Shown: positions 8,729 through 16,218 of the stretch, piece after piece | Position numbering within the stretch: the stretch's first letter is position 1 | How the letters are laid out: each line of letters starts with the position of its first letter | Position numbers and translations under genes: made by a program | Notes under the pieces: generated by a model | What the model saw: the letters and a program-made list of their open reading frames with translations, nothing else | Database searches by the model: none | What the model was told of the DNA's origin: nothing | Assembly (NCBI RefSeq): GCF_007558815.1 | Contig: NZ_VLTJ01000024.1 | Coordinates: forward strand, 48,791 to 112,790 | Source of the DNA: Verticiella sediminum | Lineage (GTDB): Bacteria; Pseudomonadota; Gammaproteobacteria; Burkholderiales; Burkholderiaceae_B | Length of the DNA: 64,000 nucleotides | Direction: 5' to 3'

Positions 8729-9544
8729 TCAAGGTTGCCGCGTCCAGGCCAGCGCGTAGAGCCGCTCGTCGTCGCTGAAACCCTTGTGCGCCACTTCGCG
8801 CACGGCGGGCGAGTTCTGGTAGATCTGAATGAAGCGCTGGATGTCGGCGTCGTCGGCGCGGTCCTCGCGGACCACGAAGCGGATGGCGAAGCGGTCGTCC
8901 TCGATGCCCGAGTAGGTCAGCCCGCTCGACGGATCGAAGGCCTTGGCGGCGACGATGAAATGCGGGTAGCCGATGGCCAGGTCGACGTCGCCCGTGATGC
9001 GCACGAGCTGCGGGCCTTCGGTCTCGACGAACTGCAGCTTCTTGGGGTTGTCCGTGATGTCGGCGAGGCCGCCCAGATAGCCGACGTCCGGCTTGAGCGT
9101 GATGAGGCCGGCCTTCTGCAGCAGCAGCAGGCCACGGCCCTGGTTCACCGGATCGCTCGGGATGCCGACCTTGCCGCCCTGCGGCACGTCGGCCACCGTC
9201 TTGTGCCGCAGCGAGTACAGGCCGATGTTGCCGAGCAGGCCGACGCCCACGCTCTTGAGCTTGAAGCCCTGTTTCTGGATCGCGTTGTCCAGGAAGGGTT
9301 CGTGCTGGAAGTAGTTGATATCGATGTCACCCGCGTTCAGGGCGACGTTGGGCGTCGTCCAGTCGGTGAACTCGATGACTTCGACCTTCAGCCCCTGCGC
9401 GTCCGCCTCTTTGGCGGCGGCGGCGACCGTGTCGCCGTAGGCGCCCGGCACCACGCCGATCTTCAGGCCGGCGGCCTGCGCCACGGGCACGATCAGGGCA
9501 GCGGCAATGGCGGAGAACAACAGTTTCTTGAATACGTTCTTCAT
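8729..9544 (-). CDS. metQ: MetQ/NlpA-family substrate-binding protein (first copy)
   Basis: A 271-residue binding protein starting MKNVFKKLLFSAIAAALI, a clear Sec signal cut after AQAA; this fixes the start at 9544 although the frame is open further upstream. Family motifs are LKIGVVPGAYGDTV, DIDINYFQHEPFLDNAI and DPVNQGRGLLLLQKAGL. Like its paralogue it has no lipobox cysteine. It is first in its operon and preceded by a putative sulfur-responsive upstream region. It is about as long as the second copy but clearly diverged, which suggests two ligands sharing one MetNI channel. Confidence 0.9.
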   Translation of the reverse strand: MKNVFKKLLFSAIAAALIVPVAQAAGLKIGVVPGAYGDTVAAAAKEADAQGLKVEVIEFTDWTTPNVALNAGDIDINYFQHEPFLDNAIQKQGFKLKSVGVGLLGNIGLYSLRHKTVADVPQGGKVGIPSDPVNQGRGLLLLQKAGLITLKPDVGYLGGLADITDNPKKLQFVETEGPQLVRITGDVDLAIGYPHFIVAAKAFDPSSGLTYSGIEDDRFAIRFVVREDRADDADIQRFIQIYQNSPAVREVAHKGFSDDERLYALAWTRQP

Positions 9545-9623
9545 GGCGAATCCAGGGCTGGGGGATGGGAAACCGGAGCGTCCGGTATGTGCCAACCATT
9601 GAAGCACCAGGCCCTGGCCGAGT

Positions 9624-9714
9624 GAAAAACGCATTTCTCATTTGTTAATGCGCGAAAGCCTATCTCCAAGTCCATGAAAAACAAGGGTATTCAAGCCCTG
9701 GCCATAACCTAATG
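9624..9714 (-). promoter_or_regulatory. Putative sulfur-regulated upstream region, bipartite element copy B
   Basis: This is the counterpart of 5730-5822. The proximal block, 9624-9650, reads CAAATGAGAAATGCGT with flanks on the minus strand, 21 of 27 positions shared. The distal block, 9700-9714, reads CATTAGGTTATGGCC, 13 of 15 shared. It sits 80-170 nt upstream of metQ. The position and the sulfur-related target genes point to a shared transcriptional activator. No recognisable SAM riboswitch was seen between it and the gene. Confidence 0.45.
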
Positions 9715-9809
9715 ACTCAGGGATGGATCGCCTGCGGCATCGGCTGCCGGAAGCTGCGCAACTTGTGCGGTGAACCGCCGGTGCGCGTGCCTCGCGCGCG
9801 ATCGGGACT

Positions 9810-11060
9810 TCACTGATACGAGCGCGCGTCCTCGATCACCTTGCCGTCGTTGGGCAGGCTGCCCGCGGCCACCAGGAGGACGTCGGCGCGCAGCTTGGTC
9901 ACGTCGCGTGCGCTGGCGGCGATGCGCTCGGCCAGGCCTTGCGCGGCGCCGTCGACTTCCACGTGCAGAGTCATCGCATCGCCGCTGGCCGAGTCCGACA
10001 CCACCAGGCGCGCGCGCCGGACTTCCGGGTGCCGGCGCGCCACCTCGGCGACCTGCCCGGGATGCACGAACATGCCGCGCACCTTGGTCGTCTGGTCGGC
10101 GCGGCCCAGCCAGCCGCGGATGCGCCGGTTGGTGCGCCCGCAGGGCGAGGCGCCGGGCAGGATGGCCGACAGGTCGCCGGTGGCGAACCGGATCAGCGGA
10201 TAGTCCGGGTTGAAGGCCGTCACGACCACTTCGCCGACCTCGCCCTCGGGCAAGGGGTCGCCCGTGCCGGGGCGCACGATCTCCAGGATCACGTCCTCGC
10301 TCAGCACCAGGCCGTCGCGCGCCGGCGTTTCGTAGGCCACCATGCCGACATCGGCGCTGCCGTAGGCCTGATAGCCTTCGACGCCGTGCTCGCGCAGCCA
10401 GGCGCACAGCGAGGGGGGAAACGCCTCGCCCGAGACCAGGGCTTTCGTGAGCGAGGGCAGCCGCACGCCCAGCTCGTCCGCTTTCTCCAGCAGCAGCTTG
10501 AGAAAGCTGGGCGTACCGGTGTAGCCCTGCGCACGCAGCTCGTGCATGGTGCGCACCTGCTGTTCGGTATTGCCGGTGCCGCCCGGGAACACCGTGCATT
10601 GCAGGGCATGCGCGGCCGTCTCCATCATCGAGCCGGCCGGCGTGAAGTGGTAGGCGAAGCAGTTGTGCACCAGGTCGCCCGTCCGAAACCCGGCCGCGTA
10701 CAGCGCGCGCGCGAAGCGCCAGTAGTCCGGCCGGGCGGACTCGGGCTCGTAGATCGGGCCGGGCGAGGCGAACACGCGGCGCGCCTGGCCGCCGCGCAGC
10801 GTCATGAAGCCGCCGGTGGCGTCGCGCCCGGCGGCGCGGCCCACCTGCTGGCGCTCGAGCAGGGCGCTCTTGCGCAGTACCGGCAAGGCGGCCAGGGCCT
10901 CGCGCGAGGCGACCTGCTGCGGCGCCACGCCCGCCAGATGTTCGGCAAGGGCGGGTGCGCCCTCGATGGCCCGCGCCACCAGCCCGGGCAGGCGGGCCAT
11001 GAGGTCGTGCTCGCGCTGCGCCGGGTCGCGGGTTTCCAGGGCGTCGTAATGATCGGACAT
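9810..11060 (-). CDS. PaaK-like phenylacetate-CoA ligase family protein
   Basis: A 416-residue adenylate-forming enzyme of the phenylacetate-CoA ligase group. Visible motifs are FPGGTGNTEQQ in place of the phosphate-binding loop, YGSADVGMVAYE, the conserved aspartate region IRFATGDLSAIL and GRADQTTKVRGMFV at the hinge. PaaK enzymes are usually about 430 residues, so this one is full length. It closes an operon carrying a Liv-type transporter and a second, larger CoA ligase. Activation of an imported aromatic or alkanoic acid is likely, but the substrate cannot be read from the sequence. Confidence 0.82.
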   Translation of the reverse strand: MSDHYDALETRDPAQREHDLMARLPGLVARAIEGAPALAEHLAGVAPQQVASREALAALPVLRKSALLERQQVGRAAGRDATGGFMTLRGGQARRVFASPGPIYEPESARPDYWRFARALYAAGFRTGDLVHNCFAYHFTPAGSMMETAAHALQCTVFPGGTGNTEQQVRTMHELRAQGYTGTPSFLKLLLEKADELGVRLPSLTKALVSGEAFPPSLCAWLREHGVEGYQAYGSADVGMVAYETPARDGLVLSEDVILEIVRPGTGDPLPEGEVGEVVVTAFNPDYPLIRFATGDLSAILPGASPCGRTNRRIRGWLGRADQTTKVRGMFVHPGQVAEVARRHPEVRRARLVVSDSASGDAMTLHVEVDGAAQGLAERIAASARDVTKLRADVLLVAAGSLPNDGKVIEDARSYQ

Positions 11061-11087
11061 GATGAATCTCTCGAGGCGGGAAACGGG

Positions 11088-11909
11088 TCAGGCGAGCCAG
11101 CGCTTGCGGCGGCGGTAGAACTTGGTGTCGCGGAAACTCTTGCGCCCGGACGTGCCGATGCCGAGGTAGAACTCCTTGACGTCCTCGTTGGCGGTCAGGC
11201 TGGCGGCCGCCCCGTCCATCATCACCCGGCCGTTCTCCAGGATGTAGCCGTAGTCGGCATAGCGCAGGGCGATGTTGGTGTTCTGCTCGGCGAGCAGGAA
11301 GCTCACCGACTCGCGCTGGTTGAGGTCGCGCACGATCTGGAAGATCTCGTCGACGACCTGGGGCGCCAGGCCCATCGAGGGCTCGTCGAGCAGGATCATG
11401 TCCGGGTCGGCCATCAGCGCCCGGCCGATGGCGGTCATCTGCTGCTCGCCGCCCGAGGTGTAGCCGGCCTGGCTCGCGCGCCGCGTCTTCAGGCGCGGAA
11501 AGTAGGTGTAGACGCGTTCGAGCGCGCCCGCCTGGTCCGCGCGGGAAAGGCTGCGCGTGTAGGCGCCGGTCAGCAGGTTCTCTTCCACGGTGAGGTGGGC
11601 GAAGCAGTGCCGGCCCTCCATCACCTGCACGACGCCGCGCTTGACCAGGTCGGCCGGGGTCAGTCTCTCGACCTTCTCGCCCTTGTATTCGATGTTGCCC
11701 TTGGTGACCTCGCCGCGCTCGCCCTGCAGCAGGTTGGAGATCGCACGCAGCGTGGTCGTCTTGCCGGCGCCGTTGGCGCCGAGCAGGGCGGTGATGCCGC
11801 CGCGCGGCACGGTCAGCGAGACCCCCTTCAAGACCAGGATCACGTGGTTGTAGATGACTTCGATGCCGTTGACGCTGAGTAGCGGTTCGGCGGGCGGCGC
11901 AGCGGACAT
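11088..11909 (-). CDS. Liv-type ABC transporter ATPase (LivF-like)
   Basis: A 273-residue ATPase with Walker A GANGAGKTTTLRAI, a modified signature TSGGEQQMTAIGRALM, Walker B DMILLDEPSMGLAP and the LivF-type C-terminal stretch GYILENGRVMMDG. An extra basic tail of about 25 residues, rich in arginine and lysine (KFYRRRKRWLA), follows the usual end. It pairs with the LivG-like ATPase at 15.4 kb. It starts 59 nt downstream of the binding-protein gene, with a hairpin between them. Confidence 0.88.
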   Translation of the reverse strand: MSAAPPAEPLLSVNGIEVIYNHVILVLKGVSLTVPRGGITALLGANGAGKTTTLRAISNLLQGERGEVTKGNIEYKGEKVERLTPADLVKRGVVQVMEGRHCFAHLTVEENLLTGAYTRSLSRADQAGALERVYTYFPRLKTRRASQAGYTSGGEQQMTAIGRALMADPDMILLDEPSMGLAPQVVDEIFQIVRDLNQRESVSFLLAEQNTNIALRYADYGYILENGRVMMDGAAASLTANEDVKEFYLGIGTSGRKSFRDTKFYRRRKRWLA

Positions 11910-11934
11910 GGCGGCCTCGGCGGTGGGGGTGGAA

Positions 11935-11956
11935 GGAGGCGGCGGGCGCCGCCTCC
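11935..11956 (-). other. Intercistronic hairpin after the Liv binding-protein gene
   Basis: Perfect inverted repeat GGAGGCGGC / GCCGCCTCC with a 4-nt loop, 12 nt beyond the stop of the binding-protein gene and before the LivF-like gene. There is no T-run, so it is more likely an mRNA-stabilising or attenuating stem than a full terminator. It would favour excess binding protein over ATPase. Confidence 0.55.
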
Positions 11957-11968
11957 GCGGTCGGCCCG

Positions 11969-13291
11969 TCAGCCCTCGCAGGTGCGCGGGGTGACGTTCT
12001 TCTCCTTGGCGTAGCGCTCGGCGGTTTCCTTGACCAGCGGGCCGACCACGCTCTGGTCGGCCTGGTACCAGTCGGAAGGCTCGCCCCATTGCTTGCCGTC
12101 CCATTGCACGATGCGCGCCCAGTCGGCGCCCAGGTGGTTGGCGCAGGAGGTCTGGATCGGACGCATGATCTGGCCGAAGCCCAGCTCGTCCAGGCGTTCC
12201 TGCGTGAGATTCAGGTTCTCGAAGCCCCAGCGCACCTGCTCGGGCGTGAGTGTCTTGCCCTGGCCGAACTTCTCCTGCGCCGTGCGGATCGCCTCGACCT
12301 GCAGCATCGAGATCATCATGCCGCGCGTGTGCGCCATCACGCCGACTTCGTTCTGGTTGCCGGCGGTGCCCTGTCCCTTGGCGTAGACCTGCTGCCTGAC
12401 GTCGTCGTGCACGCGGTCCTGGGCCGAGCTGTTGTGGATGGTGATGGTGTTGTAGCCCTTGGCCGCGGCGCCCAGGTCGCGCACGTCGTGGTCCGAGCCG
12501 CTCCACCAGATGCCGTACATCTTCTCGCGCGGATAGCCGGTGGCCTGGGCCTCGCGGATGGCGGTGGGCGTCATGATGCCGGCGCTCCAGAGCAGGATGT
12601 AGTCGGGGCGCTGCTGGCGCACCTGCAGCCAGGTCGACTTCTGTTCCACGCCGGGCGCCGTGACCGGGTAGAGCAGCAGCTCGAAGCCGTCGCGCTGCGC
12701 CAGGCGCTGCAGCAACGGGATCGGCTCCTTGCCGTAGGGCGAGTCGTGGTAGACCAGGCCCACCTTTTTGCCCTTCAGGCTGCCTTGCTCCTGCTTGGCG
12801 ATGTGCTGCATGATCGAGTCGGCCGCCGTCCAGTAGGTGCCGAGCAGCGGGAAGTTCCATTCGAAGACCGTGCCGTCCACCGACTGCGACAGGCCGTAGC
12901 CCATGGTCTCGACGGTGACCTTGTCGATCGGCGCCTTGTCGCTGATGGCGAAGGTGATGCCGGTGGACTGCGGATCGAAACCTGAGGCCCCGCTGCCGCG
13001 CGTCTTCAAGCGCTCGTAGCATTCGACGCCCTTGGCGGTGTCGTAGGCCGTCTCGCATTCCTCGTACACCAGCCTGACGCCGTTCACGCCGCCGTCGCGC
13101 GCATTGACGAGCTTGAGGTAGTCCTGCTTGCCGTCGGCCCAGGGGATGCCCAGCGGCGCGAACTGGCCGGTGCGATACACCAGCAGCGGGATGAATTGCT
13201 CCGCGGGCTGCGCGAGCGCAGTGGCGCTGCCGAGGGCGCCGGCCAGGGCCGCACCGGCGAGGGCGCAGCGGGCGATAGTCGAGCGTTTCAT
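11969..13291 (-). CDS. Liv-type ABC transporter substrate-binding protein
   Basis: A 440-residue periplasmic binding protein of the LivJ/LivK (Peripla_BP_6) family. The N-terminal MKRSTIARCALAGAALAGAL with AQPAEQFIP is a Sec signal. The mature part opens with LLVYRTGQFAPLGIPWADG and includes VGLVYHDSPYGKEPIP, typical of the fold. At 440 residues it is longer than the usual 370-390, as in the subgroup linked to acyl-CoA ligases of aromatic catabolism. The mature protein has several cysteines (CETAYDTAKGVEC, SCANHL, a terminal TCEG), so disulfides are possible. The ligand is unknown. Confidence 0.87.
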   Translation of the reverse strand: MKRSTIARCALAGAALAGALGSATALAQPAEQFIPLLVYRTGQFAPLGIPWADGKQDYLKLVNARDGGVNGVRLVYEECETAYDTAKGVECYERLKTRGSGASGFDPQSTGITFAISDKAPIDKVTVETMGYGLSQSVDGTVFEWNFPLLGTYWTAADSIMQHIAKQEQGSLKGKKVGLVYHDSPYGKEPIPLLQRLAQRDGFELLLYPVTAPGVEQKSTWLQVRQQRPDYILLWSAGIMTPTAIREAQATGYPREKMYGIWWSGSDHDVRDLGAAAKGYNTITIHNSSAQDRVHDDVRQQVYAKGQGTAGNQNEVGVMAHTRGMMISMLQVEAIRTAQEKFGQGKTLTPEQVRWGFENLNLTQERLDELGFGQIMRPIQTSCANHLGADWARIVQWDGKQWGEPSDWYQADQSVVGPLVKETAERYAKEKNVTPRTCEG

Positions 13292-13360
13292 GCGGTGTCT
13301 CCTGGTGGTGTCTTCATCGCACGGCGGGATGCCATGCTGGGTACGGCGAATCCGTGCGGG

Positions 13361-14425
13361 TCAATGGGGAAAGGGCCACAGGCGCAGCTTCTCGCGGCCG
13401 ATGGCCCACAGCCGGGCCAGGCCGTGCGGCTCGGCGATGAGAAAGAAGACGATCAGCGCGCCGAAGACCATGTGCTCGATGTGCGAGGCCAGCGCGGTGG
13501 ACATCGGCAGGCCGAGCAGGGCCGGGATGTTGGTGAGCAGGATGGGCACGAGCACGATGAAGGCGGCGCCGAAGAAGCCGCCGACGATCGAGCCCATGCC
13601 GCCGATGATGACCATGAAGAGCAGTTGCAGCGAGCGGTCCAGGCCGAAGGCCGCGGGCTCCCAGGAGCCGAGGTAGACGTAGCCCCAGAGCGCGCCGGCG
13701 ACGCCGACGATGAAGGAGCTGACCGCGAAGGCCGTGAGCTTGGCACGCATCGGCCGGATGCCGATCACGCTCGCGGCCACGTCCATGTCGCGGATCGCCA
13801 TCCACTCGCGGCCGATTGCGCCGCGCACCAGGTTCTTGGCGATCAGCGTGAACACCACCACGAAGCACAGCACGAACACGTACTTGGCGGTGGGCGAGAC
13901 GATGGGCAGGCCGAGGACGTGCAGGGTGGGCACCGACACCGCGCCCGACGGCGAGTAGTTGGTGAACCAGTCCAGGCGCAGGAAGGTCCAGTCGATGAAG
14001 AACTGCGCGGCGAGGGTGGCGACCGCGAGATACAGCCCGCGGATGCGCAGGCTGGGTATGCCGAAGACGATGCCGACCAGGGTGGCGCAGGCGCCGCCCG
14101 CGAGGATCTGGGCGATCACCGGCAGGCCGGGGATGCGCACACCGAAGTTCCAGGCGGCGTAGGCGCCCACCGCCATGAAGGCGCCGGTGCCGAGCGAGAT
14201 CTGGCCGCAGTAGCCGACCAGGATGTTCAGGCCGACCGCGGCGAGCGAGAGGATGAGAAAGGGCAGCAGCACCGCGCGCAGCAGGTAGTCGCTGGCGAAG
14301 TAGGGCACCACGGTGAAGGCCGCGGCGATCAGGGCGAGCACGAAGATCCTGTCCTGGCGGACGGGGAAGATCTGCTGGTCGGCGAGGTAGCTGGTCTTGA
14401 ACTGGCCGTTTTCGCGGTAGTACAT
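13361..14425 (-). CDS. Liv-type ABC transporter permease (LivM-like)
   Basis: A 354-residue integral membrane protein with about nine to ten hydrophobic segments. It starts MYYRENGQFKTSYLADQQ, a long hydrophilic cytoplasmic lead, and contains LNILVGYCGQISLGTGAFMA, the LivM glycine-rich hallmark. A later GREWMAIRDMDVAASVIGI is the ATPase-coupling loop. It lies between the LivH-like and binding-protein genes in the operon and forms the transport channel with the LivH-like protein. Confidence 0.88.
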   Translation of the reverse strand: MYYRENGQFKTSYLADQQIFPVRQDRIFVLALIAAAFTVVPYFASDYLLRAVLLPFLILSLAAVGLNILVGYCGQISLGTGAFMAVGAYAAWNFGVRIPGLPVIAQILAGGACATLVGIVFGIPSLRIRGLYLAVATLAAQFFIDWTFLRLDWFTNYSPSGAVSVPTLHVLGLPIVSPTAKYVFVLCFVVVFTLIAKNLVRGAIGREWMAIRDMDVAASVIGIRPMRAKLTAFAVSSFIVGVAGALWGYVYLGSWEPAAFGLDRSLQLLFMVIIGGMGSIVGGFFGAAFIVLVPILLTNIPALLGLPMSTALASHIEHMVFGALIVFFLIAEPHGLARLWAIGREKLRLWPFPH

Positions 14426-14474
14426 GCGGTGGGCGTCCTGGGCGCGTGTGCTGGGGCGGTCTGGGCGGGGCGCG

Positions 14475-15404
14475 TCAGACGCGGTCGATGATCTTCTCGC
14501 CGAACAGGCCCTGCGGCCGGAACAGCAGGAAGACGAGGGCGAGCACGTAGGCGAACCAGATCTCGATGCCGCCGCCGATCATGGGACCCAGGTACACCTC
14601 GGAGAGCTTCTCGCCCACGCCGATGATGAGGCCGCCGACGATGGCGCCGGGCACCGAGGTCAGGCCGCCCAGGATCACCACGGGCAGGGCGCGCAGGGCG
14701 GCGGTGGACAGCGAGAACTGCACGCCGAGCTTGGAGCCCCAGACGATGCCGGCGACCAGGGCCACGATGCCGGCGACGGACCACACGATCACCCAGATGC
14801 GGTTGAGCGGGATGCCCACGGACTGCGCGGCCTGGTGGTCGTCGGCCACGGCGCGCAGCGCGCGCCCGGTGCCCGTGTACTGGAAGAACAGCGCCAGCAG
14901 CGCGACCAGGGCGGCGGCGACCAGGGCGGCGATCAGGTCTTCCGGGTTGACCAGCACACCGCCCTCGAACACGTTGTCCAGCAGGAACAGCGGGTCCTTG
15001 GGCATGCCCACGTCGATGCGGTAGACATCGCTGCCGAAGAGCGTCTGCCCCATGCCGTCCAGGAAGTACGTGATGCCGATGGTGGCCATCAGCAGGGTGG
15101 CCAGATCCTGGTTGACGAGATGGCGCAGCACCAGGCGCTCGATGGCCACCGCGAGCAGGCACATGAGGCCGGCGGTGACGACGAAGGCAAGCACGTTGGC
15201 GAGCAGCAGGCTCTCGAAGCCCAGCCAGCGCGGCAGCCATTCCGAGAAGCGCGCCATGGAGAGGGCCGCGACCAGCACCATCGCGCCCTGGGCGAAGTTG
15301 AAGACGCCCGAGGCCTTGAAGATCAGCACGAAGCCCAGGCCGATCAGGGCGTAGAGCATGCCCGAGGTCAGGCCGCCGATCAGCGTTTCCAGAAAGAATC
15401 CCAT
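14475..15404 (-). CDS. Liv-type ABC transporter permease (LivH-like)
   Basis: A 309-residue permease with about eight membrane segments, starting MGFFLETLIGGLTSGMLYAL. Family landmarks include GLGFVLIFKASGVFNFAQGA and the coupling-loop region RALRAVADDHQAAQSVGI. The end, LLFRPQGLFGEKIIDRV, is the usual LivH terminus. It is 14 nt upstream-to-downstream from the LivG-like gene and is expected to form a heterodimeric channel with the LivM-like protein. Confidence 0.88.
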   Translation of the reverse strand: MGFFLETLIGGLTSGMLYALIGLGFVLIFKASGVFNFAQGAMVLVAALSMARFSEWLPRWLGFESLLLANVLAFVVTAGLMCLLAVAIERLVLRHLVNQDLATLLMATIGITYFLDGMGQTLFGSDVYRIDVGMPKDPLFLLDNVFEGGVLVNPEDLIAALVAAALVALLALFFQYTGTGRALRAVADDHQAAQSVGIPLNRIWVIVWSVAGIVALVAGIVWGSKLGVQFSLSTAALRALPVVILGGLTSVPGAIVGGLIIGVGEKLSEVYLGPMIGGGIEIWFAYVLALVFLLFRPQGLFGEKIIDRV

Positions 15405-15418
15405 GGCTGTCTCCGTGC

Positions 15419-16207
15419 TCAGTGCGCCGCGCCGAGGTAGGCCCGGATGACGTCTTCGTTGGCGCGCACCTCGTGCGGTGCGCCGTCGCCGATCTTGCGG
15501 CCGTAGTCGAGCACCACCACGCGGTCGGCGATGTCCATGACCACGCCCATGTCGTGCTCGATCAGCACGATGGTGGTGCCGAATTCGTCGTTGACGTCGA
15601 GGATGAAGCGGCTCATGTCCTGCTTTTCCTCGACGTTCATGCCGGCCATGGGCTCGTCGAGCAGCAAGAGGCGCGGCTCCATGGCGAGCGCGCGGCCCAG
15701 GTCCACGCGTTTCTGCAGGCCGTAGGGCAGCCGGCCCACCGGAGTCTTGCGATGGGCCTGGATTTCCAGGAAGTCGATGATGTGCTCGACGAACTCGCGC
15801 TGGCGCACTTCCTCGCGCGCGGCCGGCCCGATGCGCAGGGCCTGGGCGAGCAGCCCGGAGCGAAAGTGCAGGTTGCGCCCGGCCATGATGTTGTCGAGCA
15901 CACTCATGCCCTTGAAGAGGGCGAGGTTCTGGAACGTACGCGCGATGCCCATCTCGGCGGCGCGGCGCGGGCTCATCCGCGCGAAGGTGCGGCCCTGGAA
16001 GGCGATGCTGCCCTGCTGCGGGGTATAGACCCCGTTGACCACATTGAGCATCGAGCTCTTGCCCGCGCCGTTGGGCCCGATGATGGCGCGGATCTCGTGC
16101 TCGCGCACATCGAAGGAGATGTCGGTGAGCGCCTTCACGCCGCCGAAGGCGAGCGACACGTTCTGCAAGTCCAGCACGACCTCGCCGATGCTGCGTTCCA
16201 TGGGCAT
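15419..16207 (-). CDS. Liv-type ABC transporter ATPase (LivG-like)
   Basis: A 262-residue ATPase with Walker A GPNGAGKSSMLNVVNG, a divergent signature LPYGLQKRVDLGRAL, Walker B LLLLDEPMAGMNVEEK and the switch region VLIEHDMGVVMDIADR. The start at 16207 (MPMERSIGEV) is chosen because GGAG lies six bases upstream; a second ATG two codons later is also possible. LPYGLQKR in place of LSGGQ is a recognised variation of LivG proteins in aromatic-acid operons. Confidence 0.88.
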   Translation of the reverse strand: MPMERSIGEVVLDLQNVSLAFGGVKALTDISFDVREHEIRAIIGPNGAGKSSMLNVVNGVYTPQQGSIAFQGRTFARMSPRRAAEMGIARTFQNLALFKGMSVLDNIMAGRNLHFRSGLLAQALRIGPAAREEVRQREFVEHIIDFLEIQAHRKTPVGRLPYGLQKRVDLGRALAMEPRLLLLDEPMAGMNVEEKQDMSRFILDVNDEFGTTIVLIEHDMGVVMDIADRVVVLDYGRKIGDGAPHEVRANEDVIRAYLGAAH

Positions 16208-16218
16208 CCAGATCTCCG

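Noticed and set aside
9545..9809. Possible SAM or other methionine riboswitch before metQ
   Set aside because: No conserved riboswitch core could be recognised; the conserved blocks look like protein-binding DNA and lie well upstream.
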